A stretch of DNA of 64,000 nt, taken from the NCBI RefSeq assembly GCF_004362525.1, contig NZ_SNXS01000003.1, forward strand, positions 778,008 through 842,007. The letters are read 5' to 3'. Position numbers and translations under genes: made by a program. This DNA is from Roseateles toxinivorans (lineage in GTDB: Bacteria; Pseudomonadota; Gammaproteobacteria; Burkholderiales; Burkholderiaceae_C). The first letter of the stretch is position 1. Every line of letters starts with the position of its first letter. The notes under the pieces were generated by a model, which saw only the letters and a list, made by a program, of their open reading frames with translations, was not told where the DNA came from and did not search any database. This document shows positions 61,601 to 64,000 of the stretch, in pieces.

Positions 61601-64000
61601 TTGAAATTGGCCGAGTCGATGTCGGTCAGGCTGACCGCCGCGTCTATGACCTGTGGCCCGGCATTCACCAGGTTCTCAGCGAAAGTCACTGTGCCGGTGA
61701 AGTTGCCCAGGTCAGGGTTGAGCTGGCGGGGCAGCTCGGCCACATCGCCGAACAGCTGCTGGTAGATGCCTGCGGTGCCGTTGTCCTGGGTGTCCGAACG
61801 CCAGGCGACGACGAAGTTGCCATTGCCCAGGTCCTCGATCGCCGGTTCGTACTGGTAGCTGCCGGCGGTGTAGCTGTTGACACGGCGGTCGCCATCGATG
61901 ACGTTGCCGAGGTTGTCGTATTCGCGGATGTAGACGTCGCCGTAGGTGCCCTCGGGACCGGTCGAGTCGTTGTAGAAACTGACGACGAAGCCGCCGCTGC
62001 TCAGGCCGGTGACGACCGGCTGGTACTGGCTGCCACTGGTGGATTCGTTGACGCGGATGGCATCGCCCAGGGCGGTGCCGTCAGCGTCATAGACGCGCGC
62101 ATAGGTGGCCCAGCCCGAGCCGTCCTGACCACCGGAGTCGCCGTAGACGACGACAAAGCCGCCATTGGACAGCATCGCCACCCGGGCCTCGTACTGGTTG
62201 CCGGTGGTGATGGTGTTGACCTGGAAGACGGCGCCGAAGGTGGCGCTGGCCGCGTCATAGCGGCGGCCGAACACGCCGTAGCCATTGCCGTCGGCACTGG
62301 CCTCGTCCTGCCAGACGATGACCAGATTGCCGTTGGCACTTGCCGCCACATCGGGCAGCTGCTGGTTGTTGCCCACCGGGGTGTTGACCAGCACCTCGCC
62401 GCCGAGCTTGGCCCCGGCATTGTCGAAGCGCTGCAGCACGATGTCGTAGCCGCTGCCGCCGGCCTGGGTGTTGGAGGCCCAGACCGCGGCAAAGCCGCCG
62501 GTGTAGGCACTGACCACGGTGTGGTACTGGTTGCTGGAGGTGGTGGTATTGAGCAGCAGCTGGCTGCCGGCGGCCACGCCGTTGGCGTCATAGCGCTGGG
62601 CATAGCTGCCCCAGCCGGAGCCGTCGTTGCCATTGTCTTCCCAGCTGATGACGAAGCCGCCATCGGACAGGCCGGCCACATGGGGGTAGTTCTGGTCATT
62701 GCCGGACAGGAGGTTGACACGCCACTCGGGCCCGACGGCCACGCCGCTGGCGCTGTAGCGCTGGGCATAGATGCCATCGGCGCTGCCATCCTGGCCCACC
62801 GAGGTCCACACGGTGACATAGCCACCATCGCTGAGGCGGCCTATCTCCGGGTCGTTCTGGACGCCCGGGCTGTAGCTGTTGACGCGATCCTCGCCATAGG
62901 CGGTCGGGGTGCCGTCAATCTCGCGCGTGACGTTGATGGTCAGGCTGCTCGCCAGGCTGGCGCCACCATCGCCATCGCTGACGCGCAAACCCAGCGTGCG
63001 TGAGGCATCCGGGCTGCTGCTGGTGTTGGCATAGGCAATGCGCTGAATCAGCGACTCGACGGCATCGACCGTCGCGGCATCGCTGTTGAAGTCAATGCGC
63101 AGATTCGTGCCATTGCTGCCACCGCTGAGCAGGCCGATGGCCACGCCGCCATAGCTGACGACGTTTCCAGCCACGCCAATCTGGCCGGCGCCGTTGCCCT
63201 GGCTGAGTACGCTCAGCTGGTCCTGGCTGCTCTGGCCGGTGGTGTAGAACAGGTCCAGCCGGCCGCCATTGAAGTTGGCCGAGTCGGCGTCGGTCAGGCT
63301 GACGGCGGCGTCCAGCAGCTGGGGGGCTGCATTGACCAGATTCTCGGCAAAGGTCAGCGTGCCGGCCAGGTCGCCCAGATCCGGGTTGGCCTGGCGCGCC
63401 AGCTCGGCGCCATCGCCGAACACCTGCTGGTAGATGCCACCGCTGCTGCCGTCCTGCCCCTCGGAGCGCCAGGCCACGACGAAGTTGCCGTTGCCCAGGT
63501 CTTCGATGGCCGGCTCGGATTGCGTGCTGCTGGTGTAGCTGTTGACGCGGCGATCACCATCGATGGCATTGCCGAGATTGTCATATTCGCGCAGGCTCAC
63601 ATCGCCGGAGGTGCCTTCAGGACCGGCCGAGTCGTTGTGGAAGGCGACGATGAAGCCGCCCGTGCTCAGGCCGGTGACAACCGGCTGGTACTGGCTGCCG
63701 TTGGTGTACTCGTTGACGCGGAAGGCGTCACCCAGGGCCGCGCCGGCGGCGTCATAGACGCGGGCATAGGTGGCCCAGCCCGAGCCATCGGGGCCGCTGG
63801 AATCGCCCCAGACAGCGACAAAGCCCCCGTTGGACAGCATCGCCACCCGGGCCTCGTACTGGTTGCCGCTGGTGAGGGTGTTGACCTGGAAGACGGCGCC
63901 GAAGGTGGCGCTGGCCGCGTCATAGCGGCGGCCGAACACGCCGTAGCCATTGCCGTCGGCACTGGCCTCGTCCTGCCAGACGATGACCAGATTTCCGTTG
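46672..64000 (-). CDS. giant repetitive surface protein, probable type I-secreted adhesin (N-terminus outside window)
   Basis: An open frame of about 5,775 codons enters from the right edge; its true start is not visible. Seven blocks of roughly 50-residue repeats (GQDGSG-GVYGQRYDA-G, VN-T---Q-P-VA-L-GGFVV-W) alternate with about 160-residue cadherin-like modules (ENLVN--PQ-ID, DSANF-GG-L, DQL-IRNQGNG-GQ, SDGDGG, INVTP). Linkers fall near 63.4, 61.7, 60.0, 57.9, 56.1, 54.4 and 52.7 kb. Then come sixteen PKD-like modules with a WGDG/YGDG core (about 52.2-47.4 kb) and a unique 220-residue end. I saw no cysteine and no RTX nonapeptides. Type I export genes follow on the same strand, so secretion and an adhesive role are inferred. 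Confidence 0.88.
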   Translation of the reverse strand, partial: NGNLVIVWQDEASADGNGYGVFGRRYDAASATFGAVFQVNTLTSGNQYEARVAMLSNGGFVAVWGDSSGPDGSGWATYARVYDAAGAALGDAFRVNEYTNGSQYQPVVTGLSTGGFIVAFHNDSAGPEGTSGDVSLREYDNLGNAIDGDRRVNSYTSSTQSEPAIEDLGNGNFVVAWRSEGQDGSSGGIYQQVFGDGAELARQANPDLGDLAGTLTFAENLVNAAPQLLDAAVSLTDADSANFNGGRLDLFYTTGQSSQDQLSVLSQGNGAGQIGVAGNVVSYGGVAIGLLSGGSNGTNLRIDFNSDAATVDAVESLIQRIAYANTSSSPDASRTLGLRVSDGDGGASLASSLTINVTREIDGTPTAYGEDRVNSYSPGVQNDPEIGRLSDGGYVTVWTSVGQDGSADGIYAQRYSASGVAVGPEWRVNLLSGNDQNYPHVAGLSDGGFVISWEDNGNDGSGWGSYAQRYDANGVAAGSQLLLNTTTSSNQYHTVVSAYTGGFAAVWASNTQAGGSGYDIVLQRFDNAGAKLGGEVLVNTPVGNNQQLPDVAASANGNLVIVWQDEASADGNGYGVFGRRYDAASATFGAVFQVNTITTGNQYEARVAMLSNGGFVVVYGDSGGQDGSGWATYARVYDADGTALGDAIRVNESTSGSQYQPVVTGLSSGGFVVSFYNDSTGPEGTYGDVYIREYDNLGNVIDGDRRVNSYTAGSYQYEPAIEDLGNGNFVVAWRSDTQDNGTAGIYQQLFGDVAELPRQLNPDLGNFTGTVTFAENLVNAGPQVIDAAVSLTDIDSANFNGGRLDLFYTLGQSSQDQLSVLSQGNGAGQIGVAGNVVSFGGLAIGLISGGSNGTNLRIDFNSDAATADAVEALVQRLAYANTSQSPNLSRGLGLRVSDGDGGSSASNLLTINITPDADGIAQAYGEEHLNSYRTAHQQQSEVALLSDGGYVVTWQSTSQDGSSEGIYAQRFSAQGVAIGAEFRVNATTTGEQSYAHVAALSDGGFAITWQDNNASDGNGWGVFGQRYDAAGTAQGGNFVVNTHTNNIQFHNAMAGYNGGFAVVWSSTGNAGGSGYDIYLKRYDNTGAVVTAETRVSTTPGAPANPQLNTQQLPHVAAYANGNLVIVWQDESSNDGSSNGVYGRRYDAASATFSDTFLINTNTAGAQYEPQVATLADGGFIVVWRSDSQDGSGAGVYGQRYDAAGVKAGGEFLINETTTGGQYQPAVTGLSTGGFVVSWYNDNYDLSGSGTTSDVYIRQYDAAGVALDGQRKLVSNSSGEESSPTITDLGNGNFVVTYTDYNTSANGGNNTYDIAQQIFGDAGELARPSANPLLDDLRTTRVLSQAQAITPQLIDSDFNITDSDSANLDVGRLLVFFTSGATANDTLSVQSFVAPLAGQFNLNGSNLYYGGTAPGNLIGTVSGGVGDTPLAIVFNASVTAELARAVAENITYQYNAAAAPIGSRTIAFRLFDGDGGASQAQSVTLSIAASAPAAVLALSDLEASLTLTEASAQAGVLIDSAVQLDAGVAGFNAGTLTVSYTANARADDQLTIRNQGNGSGEVAFAAGNVSYEGVLIGTSAGGGNGSSLVVTFNASATADAIERVIENLRYQTTSDGALASRTVQIQVRDAAAVTTAQSIVINITPEVDGAGPLFGDQQVNTYVAADQEVPRVATLEGANAGAYVVVWRSNGEDGSGWGVFGQRYTAAGVPDGTEFQINSLSAGAQQDPQVAALSGGGFVVTWYSEGQDGSSGGVYAQRYGVDGNPAGTEFRANTTTSSTQTHGAVLGLAGGGFIITWASQSQDTSGYGVFGQRYDAAGAAVGVEFQLNTYLPNDQYTPAMAALRDDPSTAGTDETGFVAVWISNGQDGSGWGVYGQRFDAAGAKVGTEFKVNTTTTGSQYYTDVATLANGDFVVVWDDDGTNTVRGQRFTAGGATVGGEFAVNNTDFPSNYGRSPHIAALGNGGFVISWDGTGSIIEGGYGVYAQQYDAVGAKVDGPLHLSSITAPTQIYPDISGLSGSNFVAVWQSYNQEVGSASTYGVFSQLFGTPGSIVRQESPQLLDLEASVSFDENTVNAAPQLIDPGVRVIDGDSANFAGGKLIVSVINGYGAGQGFDPGASTQDHFAIRNQGAGAGQVGFDGSTVRFGGVAIGTVVSNGQNGSDLVVQWNASATAAMAEAVVENLTYRNSSSNPVASRQVSIVVSDGDGGQSTQLNTITINVNTQVDGAAKLLPADQRVNTYAPGDQIYAGIGALQGANAGQYVVVWQSEGQDSDGYGVFGQRYDVNGSAIGAEFQINTTTPGAQEGAQGVSIGALSTGGFVVSWEAPDGSSDGIFAQRYDAAGNAVGAEFKVSPVVTYEQTQAMVLGLAGGAFVIAWSDDNNADGNSYGVRVQHYDAAGVAQGAPVLINATPGAAPPNSFTNGNQSYPQMALLNDGGYVITYHSQGQDGSDWGVYARLMNADGTPRGDAFQVHTTTAGYQAVADVATLTGGDFVVTFKSDAPGLNGWSIMAQRFTAAGVKVGGEVLVNDGATVPISDALPRITALDTGGYVIAWHASSNNYDSFAQQFDALGNKVDAPLQLNSYNVHHQYMPNLASLGGGRFVAAWQSYNQEAGTANTYGIYQNLFGTTGPLAKSAAPEITDLVSSLTVGENAANQPAGVLIDAAVSVFDVDSANFDGGQMVVSVISGYSSLGVDLNENLPSQDQFFIRNQGNGAGQVDVVGANVRYGGVTIGSILSDGSAGKDLIVQWNAAASQQAVEAVIENLSYRNISTDPVPSRIVSLQLSDGDGTTGTPRVLTINVTPEADGPAPLFLPERVNTYAVNAQQQPDVARLADGGYVIVWESEGQDGWSDGVFGQRYDALGTPVGNEFRVSDYTPYSQYEPTVTGLAGGGFVVAFRSDSRDGSGSAVIAQVFDAGGARAGAELLVNTSTNGSQYQPNITALNDGGFAVAWYSDGIRDGRYYDVFFQRFNAAGTAVGSEVRANTSTGFENSAQYEPNIVQLSGGDIVVAWRADSAQDGSLSGVYAQRFSSSGVAVGGEFRLNTTTENYQYDVQLARHGTGFVAVWTSREQDGSADGIYGRLYDASGNPSSAEFRINESTYHYQYEPAVATLSNGGFVVTWHGYNSQTGQYDVLAQQFDAAGNRVDGETRLDNTTSNTGQNVTALANGAFVVAWQGNTDGDGSGIFQRLVGNPADFPRQSAPVLVDLATTVTFLENDLNLGPQRIDPGVGLFDSDSTNFAGGRLDVSYVTPYGNPNQFGIPGINAQDQLGIRNQGTGTAQIGISGANVSYEGTVIGTLIANGVNGGALTVLFNANATPVAVEALVENLTYQNFLSNPEPSRTISVRISDGDGGVTAPQAVTINITPQSDGAVPLGVQQTVNTAIAGQQYTPSIARLSDNGYVVVWRDDSGADGSSYGVYGQRYDSVDNKVGAQFLVNTATSGAQYEPGAVALADGKFAVVWRSDNGDGSGSGVYMQVFAADGTKDGIESRVNTTTVGSQYQPAVTQSSTGGFIVAWYSDNQRDGQYYDTFFQRYDASGAKLGGEIRANTPITATQFTAQSEPSIALLEDGRFVVTWRSEGQDGSSGGIYAQRFNIDGSPDGSEQRLNTYIESNQSTPSVAALKDGGYVVIWRSEGQDTSSGGIYGQRFDATGTAVGGEFRVNYLVSGNQSEPTVASLVNGGFVVSWTDGDDLWLQQFDSTGRQVDSQLAVNANAYYDPKGGPDIVEMPDGGFVVVYHGYLQAANGGNDTWDIRLQRFANTAPNVQDVVVNGPEDTDIVLTEALFASGFSDAEGQTLAAIKLITLPASGTLKFNGADVLPGQEISAADLAAGLLIYKGNLNFYGPDQFRWTGSDGNVFASGSVFTNITLTNVNDGPGLEAGVDGTANEGTNFSRGFTLSDPDPTDTHQITVSWVGNLGQTGSYQFSTGSATPSFNLNLPDNDTYTVTLTADDQQGQPNSVETDTFQVVVANVAPTLNLFGDNTVESGQVYTLQLGGVIDPGADTETSYSIDWGDGTPPQLVNVADLPGNRQLTHTYATPGSFAIVVGVTDEDGNFPNAGTRNVTVSAPAEVITVDAGADTTAQEGVFFSRTINFTDPTDQDPVGRTVTVDWGDGSAPQVFGISGAATSFNIGHYFTDNRVTPFEVSVTVDDSGAQQGNDKFLVTVNDVAPTLSVFGAGSVSEGSNYLITLGGVNDSGTDVVSEYRIHWGDGSTVIVAAADMPANRQFSHVYADGNIGGTPRSVTVDLVNEDGTFLVAGQHNLTVLNVVPVVPLSGANTSDEGSSYALTLGALTDPGTDTATLFRLNWGDGSAVQEYTPAEFAALLAGGGVVNHVFADGGNGGTLRTIVLQVLDEDGTHTAGTKSVTVGNLAPTLTLTGADNSNEASGYTLNIAATDAGGAGDPLSYSIDWGDGSPVQNLTAGQLAALGGNVNHVFADDNDGPDNASARSISVTVNDGDGGSTSQVKNIAVLNVAPTAPVTGADSVNEASVYTLNVGAVADPGPDTRTGYSIAWGDGATDNFTVAQWTAAAGVFTHTYADGAAGGTGQTITVNATDEDGTFVLGSKNITVNNVGPVLNISGAAGLNEGGTYTLNIIGSDVAGAADPLTYSIDWGDGSALQNLTAAELAVLGGNVAHVYADDDNGPNNASLRTISVTANDGDGGTANQVKDITVSNVAPTAAVTGADSVNEASLYTLNVGPVSEPGTDTRSGYSIDWGDGSTSNFTAAQWAAAAGSFSHSYADGAAGGTAQTITVSATDEDGTFVLGSKNLTVNNVGPVLNVSGADSLDEGGTYTLNIVGSDAAGAADPLSYSIDWGDGSAVQNLTAAELALLGGNVQHVFADDQDGPVNSTARNISVTANDGDGGSSNQVKGISVDNVAPTIALSGAATVQVGLAYTLNLGAVADPGTDTVTSYLIDWGDGNTEAVAAGGDVNHVYATTGNRTIVVGLVDEDGSWANAGSLNVEAVAATPTVSFDAGSNVSLAEGALFTRTVNFGDGDDNGAPGWTYSIDYGDGTIVNGSTPVRSVDLSHVFADGVADHVVSLTITDVAGESATDSFNVHVDNLAPSAVVSGADSVNEASLYTLNVGAVTDPGADTRTGYSIDWGDGSTSDFTSAQWTAAGGSFTHNYADGAAGGTTQTITVSASDEDGIFVLGTKNITVNNVGPSLNISGAAGLNEGGTYTLSIAGSDAAGAADPLSYSIDWGDGTAVQNLTAAELALLGGNVQHVYADDDDGANNASLRSISVTVNDGDGGTANQVKDITVSNVAPTAAVTGADSVNEASLYTLNVGAVNDPGTDTRSSYSIAWGDGATDVFTAAQWAAAAGSFSHSYADGAPGGTAQTITVSATDEDGTFVLGTKNLTVNNVAPLLNISGADSLNEGGSYTLSIVGSDAAGAADPLSYSIDWGDGSALQNLTAGELAALGGNVQHVFADDQDGPINSTARNISVTVNDGDGGSANQVKGISVINVAPTIALTGAAAATAGQTYALNLGAVTDPGQDTVSSYIIDWGDGTTQTVGAGGNVNHVFGTAGNRTVSVSLVDEDGTWANAGSVQVAVGGGQAQTVRIGNAPTRETGAGGQWQQAWTHADIALSHKADITNGAEAWSTISLTGASPQTLPGLDVFAGDLGVSGQSVLTSSVRQEVDGKEGLRFTLDQEATQVTMNLSRFFINDDGTVFTEGGLLRLLDGNGQVVGETTFAANSASGTRQVTLSAAAGFVAVELMAGGYHGTEFNFGGYVNPVNGLGSTVYTDANGVQHGSDFLVDWIEFQFAPVGVPLIEVLP
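47340..52360 (-). repeat. PKD-module repeat array with a 1770-base higher-order period
   Basis: Modules of roughly 75-95 codons, each with a WGDG or YGDG core, repeat head to tail. Longer stretches recur as a higher-order unit: matching DNA at 47597 and 49367 is 1770 bases (590 codons) apart, in frame. Two alternating module types (DPGTDTR-GYSI and AAGAADPLSYSIDWGDGS) are visible. Confidence 0.8.
60544..63960 (-). repeat. large in-frame tandem repeat units of about 1.67-1.69 kb
   Basis: Matching DNA (for example the FGRRYDAASATF segment) recurs at 63901, 62236 and 60544. The spacing is 1665 and 1692 bases, that is 555 and 564 codons. The first two copies are close to identical over long runs, so duplication was recent or is kept uniform by recombination. 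Each unit is one QDGSG block plus one cadherin-like module. Confidence 0.85.

Noticed and set aside
1..64000. CRISPR arrays, rRNA genes, insertion sequences, LH2 (puc) genes
   Set aside because: None seen on reading through. The only regular repeats are inside the giant coding sequence and are in frame.

Overview
The window is high-GC chromosomal DNA from a phototrophic betaproteobacterium of the Rubrivivax/Roseateles type (Burkholderiales). It holds most of a photosynthesis gene cluster with purple-bacterial gene order. Tetrapyrrole supply is a C5-pathway glutamyl-tRNA reductase, and the downstream flank carries typical Burkholderiales accessory genes (TctC-type binding protein, AtuA-like proteins, DUF2789).

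Region 1 (1-8.9 kb): a probable bchP 3' end, a small membrane protein, a twin-arginine-exported HiPIP, then bchI and bchD. bchO is separated from bchID by about 4.4 kb holding a TPR-GGDEF-EAL protein, decayed cheW and Aer-type chemoreceptor fragments, and udk.

Region 2 (8.9-27.7 kb): crtI-crtB-hemA-small membrane protein on +; bciA, crtC and crtD on -; crtE-crtF on +; then the superoperon bchCXYZ-pufB-(new orf)-pufA-pufL-pufM-(small orf)-pufC. TGT-N12-ACA palindromes, the PpsR/CrtJ operator type, lie before crtI/bchO, between crtD and crtE (a perfect tandem pair 8 bp apart) and before bchC (a pair with the same spacing). The most unusual item is a 74-codon gene between pufB and pufA. It aligns without gaps to the LH1 beta polypeptide but has Gln at the position of the bacteriochlorophyll-ligating His, plus a 25-residue C-terminal tail.

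Region 3 (27.7-33.0 kb): the light and redox control block. It has ppsR, a bacteriophytochrome without a histidine kinase module, and a convergent open frame in which a LysR-type regulator runs in frame into a heme oxygenase, the source of biliverdin for the phytochrome.

Region 4 (33.0-42.9 kb): an AtuA/TctC operon divergent from the LysR frame, tRNA-Arg(ACG) with a strong terminator, a phospholipase D/cardiolipin synthase-like protein, several small or stress-type proteins, a sorbosone dehydrogenase-like protein and a class III CoA transferase.

Region 5 (42.9-64 kb, all on -): type I secretion ABC and membrane-fusion proteins, a PEP-CTERM protein, and the C-terminal 5,775 or so residues of a giant repetitive surface protein whose start lies outside the window. 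It is built of seven blocks of QDGSG-type repeats separated by cadherin-like modules, then about sixteen PKD-like modules and a unique C-terminus. It is the likely substrate of the adjacent type I system.
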